A stretch of 64,000 bases of DNA from the NCBI GenBank assembly GCA_023053575.1, contig JAKZAP010000001.1:22400533-22464532 (forward strand), read 5' to 3'. Positions 12,001 through 27,000 of the stretch are shown here, one piece after another. Under the pieces are notes generated by a model, which searched no databases, was not told the DNA's origin, and saw nothing but the letters and a program-made list of their open reading frames with translations. Source of the stretch: Branchinecta lynchi (lineage: Eukaryota > Arthropoda > Branchiopoda > Anostraca > Branchinectidae). Position 1 is the first letter of the stretch, and each line of letters starts with the position of its first letter. The translations under genes were made by a program, and so were the position numbers.

Positions 12001-15000
12001 ATCCAGCCCGTGGTCCTTACGTTCTCAAACCCTCCAGGCCCTACTGTTTTTTTTGCCATAACACTGTCATCCTGCATATGATGGTTATTTTGTTGATTGA
12101 GTTGACTTTTTGTCAGTGCTTGTTCTCCGCTTTCGTGTCGTTCATTTAGCAGGTTAATCCTTGATTCCTTTTTTCCGTGAACTTGAAATTTAATAGATTT
12201 ATTCTTGCTAAAATGTATAAATGCCTTTGTAGTTTATTGCTCTGGAACCTTTTGGGAAGCTGTTTTCCTGCTCAGATATGAATGAAATTCGCAAATCTTT
12301 TTACAGATGTGAAAAGTATCTGCTGAGGTTTCCAGCTTGGACAAGTAATAACCATTTGTATTCAAATTATGGAATAGCACGACCTAAATCTGTTATTTGG
12401 AAAGGCGAGAGGCTTCGAGCGCAGCCTTAATGTAGCTTAGCAGATGCTTTACTCAGTGTAAATTCTGTCTGTACTACATTATTGAAAGCTCAGTGTATTT
12501 TTTCCTTTTTTTTTGTCTAGACTGCACTATTTCCCCTCCTTAAGTGCGTTAGTACAATCATCATCATCATCATCTGTGTGTGTTGTTTTCTTTTTAATTT
12601 TTCTTGCGTTCTTTCCATCATTGTTCTTAATAGTAATGTTCTTTTTTCCTTTCTTTCTTTGTTCTTTGTCTTCTTCTTTATTTAATTACTCCGTCTTTTT
12701 GTATGTTTGTGCTTTATGATGGGCAATAAAATCATTATTAGTGGAGTGTTCCTTGGAACAATCCACTATTGCGAGCGCTGTAGCAGCTTTCGGTTTTCGG
12801 TGTTCACCATATTTTGTGGAGCTCATAACTCGTGAACAAGTGCAAGTATCAAGGTCAAACTTGGTACACTTGTGGGTATTTTGTGAAATTATTTGTATAG
12901 TATCAAATATAGTGATAATTTCACAGAAATGTTATGTGAAATTATTTGTATAGTGATGGGGAAAGCAAAGGATTGTATAATTGATGATTAAAGCTTCTGC
13001 GCTTTCCCAGGGAATTGGTAAATTGTAAATAGATACAGAATTCAGAATTGTAAAATAATCACAGATTTGTACATATACACTGTTAACACGCACATTTTAA
13101 TATTCGTTATTTTATTTGAATTTGTTTGTCGTTTCAATCCGCATCGTTCTTCTGGTTTTTAGTTACATATCGTTGCATGTTTTGTTGGTTCCACATCACT
13201 TTTCTGTTGGTGTTGTCTTGGATTTTATGATTTAGTTGTTTGTTGTTTTCGCTGAGGACGGTTTGCCGGAATTGCAACCGAAATATCCGAATTTATATTT
13301 ATCCCTCGCACATCATCCTAGAGGGATAATTAGCTGATCAAGAAAAAAAAACGAAAATCACGGTTTTCTATTTCTTTCGTAATGAATGGTCAGCTTGGCT
13401 TCAAGCCGTATATGGGGCAAATGGTCCCAGATTGCCCAGTGAATAATGTTCATAACTTGACCAGAACTGGACATAGGACGCTGAAATTTCTTGGACGTGT
13501 AGATCCTACGGCTGGGAAATTGCTTTTAAAGTTGCATCTCCCCCACCCACCCCGTTCATGGGCAACTGGGCCCAGATTGTCCAGGAGTAAAGTTCGTTAC
13601 CCGTGAAAGGAGTCAACAGGTATCAAGTTGAAACTTGGTAGGATTGTGGGCATTGGGGTCTCTTTTTACTTTTTGCGGGTCCCAAACCCCACCCCCACTT
13701 GGTTCAGGGGCAATTGGGCCCAGATTGCCCATTTTTTAATGTTTTTAACTTGACATTAACTGGAGATAAGGCGATGAAATTCCTTTGTCCTTTTGGATCA
13801 TAGCGGTTGGGGAGAGTTGAACCACCCCCACCTTCCCCGTTCATAGGCAAGTGGGCCCAAGTTGCCCATGAAAAAAGTTTTTGACCTGCGACTGGAATCA
13901 GACTCTAAGCAGGTATAGCAGGTATGCCTGAGGAAAAAAGGTTTAAATACGCATTTTGTTGGGTCCCGCCCCCCCCCCCCCCGTTCATGGGCAGCTGGAC
14001 CCAGATTTCCCATGAGTTAAGTTCTTCAATGACAGGTCTCAAGTCCAACTCACGTATATTTGGGGAGATTTGCTGTAACAGCAAGTACGCGACGTACTTT
14101 GATCTTTAATGAACAGTTGGAAACTTGACTGCTTTGTCATATGACCGATGATATGTAGTTCTTAATGAATTGTGACAAAGGGGCTGCTACGATTTAGTTT
14201 ATTGCACTTGCTATTACCGTGCTAATGAACACGACCTAAGGTTTCGATGGGATCCCAAAAATCTAATATTTGATACTGGGTCTTGTCTTCGCCAGATCCA
14301 GTCTTCGCCAGGCTACATTAGAGAAAATCAAGTTCAGGTATACCTCTATAAGCCATATCTATTTTGACGATACTGACCGAAACTTCCTGCTTTACTTCTG
14401 AAGAATTTCCGGTTCGGCCGAATTGAGAGCGAACAACTTGTCCAGCCGAACAAAGAAAATTCAGAATCGAGGTCAGCGTACGGCATCTCCTTATCAAGAA
14501 CATCTAATCAATTTCAAACAAAACTTTAGCTTCTAAAAAAACAATGGCTACATCCGCATTCCGGACGAATGTTATGTCCGGTTAAAAAATGATTGTTATA
14601 TACAGACTCAGCGTCTCTTCTTACCCCCAAATCTGTCATCTAATCAACCTCAAATAAAACTTATATTAACAAATTTTCCGGTTTTGGCCGTATTCCGTGT
14701 GAATTAGTTGTCCGGGTAGAAAATGCTTTTCACATAAGTGTTCAGCATATCTGCTTACCCCTAAATCGAACATTTAATCAACTTCCAATCAAACTTTTAC
14801 TTTCAACCAACTTTCCGTTTTTTTCCGAGTTCCGGACAAACTACTCGTCTGGCAAGAAAATGGTTTTGACCATCGTCTTCATCATGTCTTCTTACCCCTA
14901 AATCGAACATTTAATCAACTTCAAATGAAACTTTTACTTTTAACCAGCTTTCCGTTTTTCGCCGGATCCCGGGCGATCTAGTTGTCAGACGAGAAAACCT

Positions 15001-18000
15001 TTTGCATATTCGTGTTCAGCATGCCTTCTTACCCCCTAATCGACTATCACATTAGCTGTTTAAAAACACTTTGTTTGCCCCTTAATTTGAACCCCCATCC
15101 CTAAATGTGGGGCTACCGTACCCATCTACGAACTTGACCTTACCCTTGACGCAAAGACTCCTCATACCAAGTTTCATCAAAATATCTCATTCCTTCGAGA
15201 GTTATCGTGCTAACAGACGGACAACTTTTACGATGTCATAGGTATCCCTCCACTTACGTTTTGGGATCCCAAAAAGAGGTTAAAGGGTGGGACTCGCTGG
15301 CAGACCAGTCAGTGTTCGAATCAATGCTATTCGTGCAAGACCTTCAACATTTCTTTGGGTTATACTGGCGGTTTGTTTACATTTAAAGCTTTTAAAGTGG
15401 GATGATTAGGCTACAGGTTAGGTTATTTCAATCCTTGTTTGGTTATTGAGGATGAGAAAGGTCTTGGTTCTAAAGCTGTCTGTATATAAAATGTGATAAA
15501 CATTTTACTTTACACTCCACGTCTGAGCGCTTGCGCACTTGTTATTGTTATTATAGCTATTATTATTATAGTGGTTATTATATTATCATTATATTGCTGT
15601 TATTATTATAGTTGTTTTTTCATGTTAAGTCCTAATTTCAAGGAAAAACATAACACTGTCCACCTTGCGACGCTAACGTATACTACTCTGTTGAAACAGG
15701 GGACCCGCCCCTTTTGTCGTATAGTTAGCCTACTCCTGCGAGTCTAGATTGTTCACCCTTAACCGAGTGATATGACATTTACTGTATTTAAACTAAGCAA
15801 CTTTTAAAGATGATTGCTCTGAATGTCAACAATTACGAATAATGTGTCGACCACAGTGTAGCACTGATTGTGTGCTTCATTGTTAGGGGCGATGTTTCCG
15901 TCACATCACGAAAAGTCAAGATTCGTTTGTATTTTCCTAATTAGTTTCCTCGCATATCTGCCAGTTTATTGATCGATAGCACGCACATATTTGCGAAACT
16001 TGTGTAATTTTCAACAGTTCTGGTTTCTCGTCACTATTTAAGAAACTTGGCCTCCCTAAATGCATAACTACATTATAATCAGTTACGGGAACTTTCTAGT
16101 CTTTCTGCTAGCGGAAGTATGGGTCGAGTCGTGGACGATGCAAGGTCAGCTCTTCATCCGGGTCGATGTTACGTTGCAAGAATCTGCTCCGAGAAACCTC
16201 GGTAGGACGGGAATGTTTGGGGGGGGGGGGTCAAAACTGCAAAACCCGTCTCGTCTTTTCCCTTGGTTAAAGGAAAAACTCTTTTCGTTCTTGAAGGTTC
16301 TGGATTTGTTGGTAAATAGTTGTTTACAAGATTTTTATTTTCTATGCTCATTTTGGAGGATACGCGAGGGGGTGGGGTACTGCGATGTATATCCTCCATG
16401 GGCACCGGCTGGGCACTTACAGTAGGGTCATTTTGGAAGTGAACACCCCCTCGGTGATACGAATAACTGGGATCAAATAGAATAGAAATATAATGTAATA
16501 CACAAAAAAGCCCGTGGGCCATGGCAACAAAAATTATACAAACAGATTCATTACCGTACAAAACACGCACACTGCTCCTACTCTAAAAACCTCGTTCTAT
16601 GGTCCAACGCAATCCTCAAGTAATGTCCAAGTTTTTGGGATCCCAAAACGTAAGTGGAGGGATACCTATGACATCGCAAAAGTTGTCCGTCTGTCCGTCC
16701 GTCCGTCCGTCCGTCCGTCTGTCCGTCCGTCTGTAAGCACGATAACTCTCGAAGGGAATGAGATATTTTGATGAAACTTGGTGTGAGGGTTCGTTGGGTC
16801 GTCGGACCAGTCAAGTTCGTAGATGGGCTTTGTAGCTCTACATTTGGGGGTGGGGGAGGGGATTCAAATTAAGGGACAAACAAAATATTTTGAAACAGCT
16901 AATGTGATAGTCGATTATGGGGTAAGAAGACATGCTGAACACGATGGTGAAAACCATTTTGTCTTCGGACATGTAGTTCGCCCGGAATCCGGCCAAAACC
17001 GGAAAGTTTGTCGAAAGTACAAGTTTTATTTGAAGTTGATTAGATGTTCGATTTAGGGGTAGGAAGACATGCTGAAGACGATGGTGTAAATTATTTTCTC
17101 GACGGACAAGTATTTCGCCCGGAATCCGGCCCAAACCGGAAAGTTTGTTGAAAGTAAAAGTTTTATTTGAAGTTGATTAGATGTTCGATTTAGGGGTAGG
17201 AAGACATGCTGAAGACGATGGTGTAAATTATTTTCTCGACGGACAAGTATTTCGCCCGGAATCCGGCCCAAACCGGAAAGTTTGTTGAAAGTAAAAGTTT
17301 TATTTGAAATTGATTAGATGTTCGATTTAGGGGTAGGAAGACATGCTGAAGACGATGGTGAAAACTATTTTCTCGATGGACAACTATTTCGCCCGGAATC
17401 CGGCCCAAACCGGAAAGTTTGTTGAAAGTAAAAGTTTTATTTGAAGTTGATTAAATGTTCGATTTAGAGGTAGGGAGACATGCTGAAGACGATGGTGAAA
17501 ACTATTTTCTCGACGGACAAGTATTTCGACCGGAATCCGGCCCAAACCGGAAAGTTTGTCAAAATTAAAAGTTTTGTTTGGAGTTAATTAGATGTTTGAT
17601 TTAGGGCAAGAAGACATGCTGAACACTTATGTGAAAACAAGTTTCTACCCAGACATGTAGTTCGTCCGGAATCCGGCCAAAACCGGAAAACTGCTGGAAG
17701 TCAAAGTTTTATTTCTAGTTGATTAGATAAGCGATTTAGGGGTAAGAAGAGATGCTGAGTCCCTGTGTGACAATCGTATTTTACCCGGACATATAGTTCG
17801 ACCGGAATCCGGCTGGAATCGGAAAATTTGTTATAAGCTAAATTTCTATTTGAAGTTGATTAGATGTTCATTACTGGGGAAAGAAGATACCCTGATTTCG
17901 TCTTTGAGCTTTCTTTTTTCGCCGGACAAGTAGTTCTGGAGTTCGGCCGGAACCGGGAAATTGGCAGAAGTGGCAGGAAGTTTTCGTCAAAACAGATATG

Positions 18001-21000
18001 ACTTATAGGGGTAAACACACATGCTGAATCCAAATCTGAACTTGGTTTTCTCAGGTGATTAGCTATTTGGCCTTAATTTGTTTCTGAATTTTAATTGTAA
18101 AAATGTTCAAGGAGTCTGGCGAAGACTGGATCTGGCTAAGACAAGACCCGGTTGTCTGGATCAGATATTGAATTTTTGGGATCCCATCGAAACCTTTGGT
18201 CTTGTTTCACATAGATGACCAGTCTGTGAAGTGGAAGGCATCGATTTTTCATTGTCGGAAGATTTTTGTAAATAGTAGGCTAACAATAATTTATTTATGA
18301 CCCATTATACACTACAGAGAGAAAGACTAAAGACGGAAAAATAATTGTATGGAAAACAAGCCGTGAAAAACAATGTCCATGACAGGATCTTTCAGTAGTT
18401 AATAATCTGTTTTTGGAGCTCGTGTGAAGATGGAGGATCTCTGGAGCATGTCTGTTTCAATCTTTTTATTTTTGGCATCTTGTTAAGCATTCGTGATGGA
18501 ATTTAGCAGTAAATTGCATCCGTCTTCCGGCTGCCATCGGTGGTTGACTCTGCGGTTGCTATTGTCCGATTTAATCCCATCTCGTATCTCCTTAAATCGC
18601 TAAGAGATCAGGGGTCAAGAACGACGTTTCTGCGTTGTACAGTGATCCGCTGGTGCTTTTCTTGGCTAGTCCCTGTTTTGTCCTATGTAGTGGAAGCTCC
18701 AGTAGTTTTATGGGACTTGCTATCTTAGCCTTTTACCACAAGAAAGAGAGAGAGCATGTTTAGAAACTTTTTTTTTTTTTACAAACCCACTATAAAAACA
18801 CAAAGGAAGAAGTGGAGTATATAAGAAATAAGAAAAAGTAAGACACTAGAATTCACTTAAAGCACTATTCACAAAAAAGAGGCACAAGGCGCGACTTACG
18901 CAATGCTGATTTACGCTTAGCACGGAGCTCAATACTATCTAAATGACGGAAAGGAGCATAACTAAATTCAGTTTCTTACACATTATAAATAACAAACATA
19001 TAAATAACAAACACATACTGCGATTCAGCATTGAAAACCGAAGTAAACAAGACCAAAGTTTTCGATGGGATCCCAAAAATTCAATATTTGATCCAGACAA
19101 TTGGGTCTTGTCTTCGTCAGATCCAGTCTTCGCCAGTCTCCTTGCACGTTTTTACTATTAAAATTCAGAAACAGATTAAGGCCAAATACCTAATCATCTT
19201 AGAAAACCAAGTTCAGATATGGAGGCAGAATGTGTGTTTAGCCCTATAAGTCATAACTGTTTTGAACTACTTGTCCAGCGAAAAAATAAAAGCTCAAAAC
19301 GAACTCAGCGTATCTTCTTTCCCCAATACTGAACATCTAATCAACTTCAAATAGAACTTTTACTTTTAACAGACTTTCCGGTTTTGGCCGGATTCCGGTC
19401 GAACTACTTGTCCGATGACAAAATGGTTTTCACCATCGTGTTCAGCATGTTTTCTTGCCCCATAATCGACTATCACATTATCTGTTTAAAAATTTTCATT
19501 TGCCCCTTAATTTAACCCCCCACCCCTACCCCTAAATGTAGGGCTACAGAGCCCATCTACGAACTTGTCCTTACTCTTGACCCAACGAATCCTCACACCA
19601 AGTTTCATCAAAATATTTCGTTCTCTTCGAGAGTTATAGTGCGCACAGACGGACGGACGGACGGATGGATGGACCGACGGACGGACGGACAGACAGACAA
19701 CTTTTGCGATGTCATAGGTATCCCTCCACTTACGTTTTGGGATCCCAAAAAGGGCACAAACGAGTTCCCGTAATGAGTAGTGCGGACTTTAGGGGTAGAA
19801 GTTTATTTTGCAATCGAGTTCAATTATTGGGAGGGGCTGTTTCCGGTAGCAGTGACCGGTGGCTATTATTGGCTAGGATAGATTTACCAAACTGCAAAAT
19901 CAGGTGTTCAAGCCGTACTTTAAGCGGTGATAAATTCAGTTTCACGTCAGGTAAGCTTACCATTGAGATCCTCCTTACCCGCACAGAAAGATAGATAGAT
20001 GTTTATTAAATTGGACCTTGGACCATGAACAGTAACACAATAGTTACAATTCATTATACTCTTACTGTTATTATTATATATCCTAAATGCTTGAACTTGA
20101 TAGTTCCTGGATTTGAGCTTCATAAAAGATCTTTTGTACAAATTATTGTTTCGTTCATATCAGTAGCTAAGCTGATAAGATCGATGAAAAGATCTAGATA
20201 AGCTGCTGATATTCTTACACGCAACGCCACGCCAAGATTTACAAAGCTTGCCATATGTAGTATTGGAATTTAAGGGTTTCTGGAATGATTGTTTTGAGTC
20301 TGGATTTCTCCAGAGTCGGAAAAGATTAGGATTCTGCTATAGAAATGGTTTTCTGTAGAAATCGCGGACCTGTTTAAGGAGTGACTGAAAATGGTGAACT
20401 AGTATGAACTAACAAGTTTCTTTCATTTTTGTTCATACACAGCCAAATACCTTTTTTTCTCTTTACACTGTAAAAAGTTTCTCCGAGAAAGGATTAAAGT
20501 TACCTGCAGCATTTGCTACTGGGATTACTGGGATAAGACTAATTCGAATTATAAATAATCTTATCTCAGTAGAGACAATATTAATCCCAGTAGCAAATAT
20601 TGCAAGAAGTTTCTTATGGCACTTGCCCTTCGGCCAAGTGCCATATAGCGATCACAATTTCTGTCCGTCCGTCGGTCTGTCGGTCTGTCCAGGTTTTGCT
20701 AGTTCGGGCACTTCCACATAAGCTAGGACGATAAAACTTGGCAGGCATATCTGGGACCCCAAATGATTAAGTTGGAAATAGCCACTTCCCCCATCCGAGC
20801 ACCGTGGGGGGAGTGGAGGGAGGGGGAATCCGGAATCTTAAGGTATTTGTAGCTTTTGAACGGCTGATCGGATCTCGACGAAACTTGATATTTGGAAAGA
20901 TCTCATGCCCCAGACAACCCAATTAAAATCCGGACCGAATCCAGTGACTTTTGGGGGGGGGGCTGGAGGGGGTAACCGGAAATCTTGGGAAACGCTATGA

Positions 21001-24000
21001 GTGGAGGGATCGAGATGAAACTTGGTGGGAAGACACCTAGCAAACACTAGATACATCATTGAAACAACCGAGTCGATCCGGGCACTGTGGGGGGAGTGGA
21101 GGGAGGGGGAATCCGGAATCTTGAGGTATTTATAACTTTTGAACGGGTGATCGGATCTCGATGGAACTTGATATTTGGAAAGACCTCATGCCTCAGACGA
21201 CCCACTTAAAATCCGGACCGGATTGGGTGACTTTTTTTCAGTGTCCACCAAGAACTGGTAGATTTCTGTGGTTGACCAAAGGTGTGTTTTAAATGACCGT
21301 TAAATGGCAGTTTTTTATAATTTTAGGTTTTAAGTGACGTAATTTCGTCGTTTTTTTGTCACTTGAAAACAGGACGAGTGAAATTTTCTAAAAACGAAAT
21401 GCGACGCGTGATCAAATCAAACATGGAAATCGATTGCTTTCGAAAATATTTTTTAGTACAAACCAGTTTATTACAAACTAGCGTACAAATACTGTGTACA
21501 ACGAACAAATCCTTTTTTACTGAAAAATGCGAGGGAAATAGTTGCCTTTTAATTGGCAGAATTTTGTGACGTTTTCGGGATAATTGCGATTTCCTGTGAC
21601 AAGTCGCTGAATTCTGCGACCAGTGGCAACACAGGTTCTAATTAACCTCCCTTCTTCTTTACAGACGATGCCGTCAAGTTAAGCGACATTCAAGTCCTCA
21701 CTCTTCGAGGAGACCGAATGACCACAGGAAGGCGCTCTTCGCCAATACCCCAGCTGAAATGTGTAGGTGGCACTGCCGCCACAGCCTTCAAGCCGAAAGT
21801 CGTGCAGTGCAAAAATATGGGGTCCGACGGTGCGGATGTACAGGCAAGTACCTTACCATCTTCCTATTATAAGGCTTAGAGTCTAAGATATTACGGGAAA
21901 TGGAAAAGAACAAAGCTGAATATTGTAGATCTATGATTGCCATGGAGCTGCATTGTTACGTATTTATTTATTTAAAGGATCTGTCTTACCTATAACACTA
22001 ATGCAACTTACGTCCCTAGTCGCTCCATATATTTCTAAAACCCGGAGACTCCAATTTCGTACGGTACATTCTAACCCCTCTAACAAAACCACGCTGGTTT
22101 CCTCACTTGCCGTGTTTTGCTACCTTCGATCTATATCACGATGTCGACAGTTATCTGCGAGAAGTTTTTCCGTCAGAAAAACTGGTTATGTAAATTGTTT
22201 CCCTTTCGGCTACTAGTCAGCGGACCTCGGAAAAGGTAACAGCCAAAACCATGGGTTATTTGTTGAAAGCATAGCCTAGTTTTAAAGTATTCAAATATTT
22301 TAAAATTCTGTAAGTTGAAGAGTAAATAATGCGAGGAGTCCTTTAAGGTTTAATGAAAAATTGTCGCAAGCTAAAGCTAAAAAATAGGCAACGAAAAGAA
22401 AATGAATAAACACACATTAATAGCTAACAACATCTACATAACTTACTATCAACTACGATAACTTAATAACAAAATACATAAATGAAACAAGGAAAGAACA
22501 AAATACAGAAAAGAAACCTAACGGGCACAAATGAAATGAAGAAATGGCAATCGCGAAATTTTATTGATTGTTGAGTTAATCTGTAACAAGGGGGAGAACG
22601 AGTGGAGCAGACGGGCCGGACTTAATGCTGAAAACGGCTTAAGTAAATTTGAATGCCTTGTTGATAAATGCAAATATATATGCAAAAAGCACAAGGTGGA
22701 CTAACAATAAAAGAAAATCAACTGTTAGGATGGATAAAAATTGCACAGGATGTTCGAGTTTCGGAAATGGAAATTGATGGAACTTATAGCGATGTAGATT
22801 GAATTGGTTTGAGCCTGAGGGTTGGAAAGGAAGATATGTAGGTGTACAGTAGAGGTATGCTTATGTGAACGTCGCTTAACAGTAAACGGTCGCCGAAGAA
22901 AAAAAACGGAAACCTGAAGCAGGCATTTTTTTTTACTATATAATACCTGCTAAAAATGTTTTTTCGTCCACATTTTATCACTTTTTTAATATTCTACTGT
23001 TACTAACAGTGTTAGTCACTCAACTGCCCCCTGGTTTTCCCTTCACAATTTAAATACTTTGCTATGAGGAACGCACCTTCAGCCGAGAAGATGGCGGTTC
23101 GAACCGACAGACGCCTCATTTAAAAGAACAAGCACATTTGTAAATTCAAAGTAGACTATTTAATCGAATTTCTACTGAAACTTTATGCCAGGATAGTCCT
23201 GAAATAGTTGGATGATATCAAATTTGTAATTTTTGCTTTCCATTTGACTGTTTTATAATCAAGTAACAAAGCCAGGATAGTGAAACAGTTTGAGAAGTGT
23301 TAAAATAAGCATATCTCTACTGTAGGTGGCGCTGTGACACTGAAAGCCATGCACAATCCAGGAGAGGCTACCTTGGACACCGCCAGATATGGTTTGTCGT
23401 CATACTTAATCGGTTTGTCATCGTTGATGCTGAGTTTTTTTTCAGTGGCGGTGTGAGACGGATATGTCTTCCGACTACAGCTTTGGCCAGCTAGATGTGG
23501 TCTGTGAGGGATACCGCTATCCCGACGATCCTTACGTTCTCAAAGGATCTTGTGGTGTAAGTTAAATCAAATCTCCGGCTAAGGACTCTATTTTTCTAAT
23601 GTCCTTTGTGCCGCTATCCTGCTGGTTGCATCTCTGGGTCTGATGCCGAGGACAACTGGTATCAGCTCTCTATACTGTCAGTAGTTCGGTAACATTCAAC
23701 ACATGTTGGCGTATCCTTATGTTGAAGATATTTTTCACGAAAACGAACATTTAAAAAGTCGTAACAGACATATACAGCCCTAAATTTATACAGCTCTTTT
23801 TGTGCTCCATCCATTTTATTTCGCTCTGGTGTCGCACATGGCATGTTCTAGGGAAGAAGGAGTTGCAGAAGATGAGAGGATGCTATTTTAAGTACGCGAA
23901 GCACCTGCTTTATTTGCCAAAGCTACTCCACAGCCACATGCTAACGGAGCGTTTCCAAGTTAAAGATGCAAGCGTCGCACTTTTAGAAATTTCGCCGGCT

Positions 24001-27000
24001 CTCCCAGAAATTATGGACAACAGGTCCCAGCCAGCAGATGACACTCTAGATTCTTTTCTGGCCGATGAGTGAAAAATTGTATGTTGTATTTGTTGTGTAT
24101 TATTTAATTCTTTTATTTATTCTACATACTCCGCTTTTCAGATGGCGGGTCAGAAATAAATTACTTACTTACTTACCTTGGCATCGAACATAGCATTCTA
24201 GACAAGTGTGCGCAGCCATGTGTTATCTGTTATCAAACTGCTGACAGTGTAGCAGTTAATAAATAGTACTAATAATACAAAGTAACAGAAGCGGCTTCCG
24301 CCTCTAAGTAACTCCGAGAAATTTTGAGTAATCGAACTGATTAAAAATCCCATCAATAATGCGCCTGGAACTATTGATCGATCGATTCATCGTTAACCAC
24401 ATCTTCGGTAAGGCTGTTCCAAAGATCAACAATTCTGTTGCTAAAGCACAAACCAAAAACATAAAAAAAAGGAGTAAAGTTATAAACGTCCTTGTGGAAT
24501 CTCGATTTTGCAAGCTTGTACGCGTGCCCCGTGAGATGACGGTTAATCCTAAACTTATTAAATCGGTCACATCAAACTTGTCATAACTTCCATTGATTAA
24601 TTTAAATTCTTCAGTCAAGTCTCCTCTAAACAAGACCAAGGTTTCGATGGGATCCGAAAAAATGTAATATTGATCCAGACAAATGGGCCTTGTAGGTATC
24701 CAGTTTTCGCCAGACTCCTTGAACATTTTTACTATTAAGATTTATAAACAGAAGAAGGGATTGAAAGTTGATTACTTACTTAAGTTCAAGTTATGTTTAT
24801 TTCAGTCGAATCAAATGATGAAAAGCCAATTTGGCAGAGAGCCTAAGGTAAAATGGGAGACGTTTAAAAATACTGTAGGTTACAGTTACATCAACACTTA
24901 ATATATAATAATTAACCATAACCCGTCTAGGCTGATGGAGTACCAAACTGAGTTGGAGTTTGCCGCGGCAAACCATACGTTTTTTCGCATTCTTAATTAT
25001 TTATTTTTCATTTAGCTCGAATATACGCTTGACTACTCCGAGGAAGGTCTGAAGCGGGCTAAGTTGGCCGGTGGCGCTGGAACCCCTTACGAAAAGTCAT
25101 CCTACGGCTGGAGGGACAGTTATTTGCCTGATGATCAAAGGAAGAAGTCGGGGTTCTTTTTTGGAGATCTGTTGTTACTGGCAGCAGTTTGTTTGATTAT
25201 ATACGGAATCTACAGGACATGCATCAACGCTGCAAGAGACGTTAGAACTGACTACAGGTAAATAATCAATCAATTAATCAAGTTTATTTTCCATGCAGCT
25301 TAGAGCTAGAAGAGAATTAAAAGATTTACGAAATACACAGACATGAAACAAATTAACTAATACGCTTACAAGATATGACCAGAAATAAATGATGGGATGA
25401 AACTATGTTAAAATTGGGCAGAAGAATTAACATGATATGGAAAAAACTGATTGCCAGTGTGCCTCTCGGCAGGGATGTCACTATGGGGGGCCCCCCCCCC
25501 AAATGTCTTGAGAAAGTACCTCCGTCGGGCGAAGCCCGGCGAATGTTCTCTTGTTTGTCGGTGCGGAGCGTCGGGTACATCTGTCGGGGTAAAGCACAGA
25601 AGAAATAGAGTTCTGCATGCTTTTTGTCGGGCCTCGGTATTGTCTACCGTATATTGGGTTCTTTTTTATGGCACTTGCCCGTCGGCCAAGTGCCATAAAT
25701 CGATCACAATTTCTGTCCGTCGGTCGGTCCGGGTTTTGCTTGTTCGGGTACTTCCACATAATCCAGTACCGAGCCTTGCTTGTAATTTCAAAATCCTCCA
25801 AAGTCCCATACCTAAGCCTCCCCCAAGAATTTAAACTAGAAACCCTATCCACCCGCCGTCTTAAGTTGTCCCTTAAATTTGGTAAAAGTATCCTAGCGAA
25901 CCCCATCCACCGAGTTATCATCCCACCAGAACATCAACCTACACGAGTTCGTCCACAACGAGCTGTGGCTGAGATGGTACCACGCCTTGCACCAACAAGG
26001 GTTTCTCACTCGCGATACGAGCGTAGTTTCGTACCTTCGTTCGTCAAGTTTTTTAATGCCCATGACGAATTGTGAATATGACCATTGAATGTACGCAAGT
26101 TGGAGTTTTAACTGTTATAGTTATGGACAAATTGACTATTGTGATTTATTGTATAGGCTATAGGCCATTGACGACAATACTGCTATTCGGCATAAATTTG
26201 GTAGGCATATCAGGGACCCGAACAGACTGCCTTAAGAATAGTTGTTTCCTCGATCCGACCATCGTAGGGGGAGTGGAGGGATGGGCAATCCGGAAATTAG
26301 CAACATGCATAACTTTGCAAGGGGTAATCGGACATGCATGAAACTTGAAAAAGTGTCAAGAACAAGTGCCTCAGATGTTCCTTTTCAAATCCGGATCTGA
26401 TACAATTACTGGGGGAGGGGGGGGGGGGGGGGTCTGGAAGGGGGCACTGGAAACCTTCTGAAAGGCTCAGGTTCGAGGGATCGGGGTGGAACTTGGTGGG
26501 AAGAACAAGCTTAAACCCTAGATACATTACTGGTATTGTGTCACAGTGGGGGGAGTTGGAGGGGGTTTACCGGAATTCCGGTTATCTCGAGTTAGGGTAC
26601 TTCCAGATGTGCTAGGACCATGAAATTCGGCAGGCATTTTAGGGATTGTACCATATTGACTTGTAAATAGTCCCTTCCCCTGTCCGATCGTCGTGGGGGA
26701 GTAGAGGGGTGGGGAATCCGGAATCTCGTGACATTCACAACTTTGGAACGGGAGACCGGACGTGCATGAAACTTGGTAAGTATTAAGAACAAGTTCATAA
26801 GAGTTTCGGATGTTCGGTTTCAAGTCTGGAATGGATCTGATCACTGTGGGGGGGGGGGGACTGGAGGGGGCACCGGAAATCTCGTGAATCTCTTAAAGTC
26901 GAGGGATCGGAGTTGGACTTGGTTGGAAGAACAAGTGTAAACCCTAGATACCTTCCTGACAAAACAGGACCGGATTGTGTCACGGTGGGGGAAGTTGGAG

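Noticed and set aside
12500..12735. Full LINE copy
   Set aside because: Only a tail-like sequence is present, with no coding motif, so it is listed only as a probable 3' end.
16983..17944. CRISPR array
   Set aside because: The units are 137-bp contiguous tandem repeats without unique spacers, in a eukaryotic genome with no cas genes.
21838..21843. GT at 21837-21838 as the exon 2 donor of SARAF
   Set aside because: It would remove two conserved residues of DVQW and break the frame; the GC donor preserves both.
23800..24072. Independent 90-codon gene in SARAF intron 3
   Set aside because: It is followed by a LINE-style 3' region and ACTTACTT tail, and has no signal of its own.
25617..26075. 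Host gene spanning 152 codons
   Set aside because: The C-terminal half is a LINE reverse-transcriptase tail, and the N-terminal half is family A and hAT-like repeat DNA.
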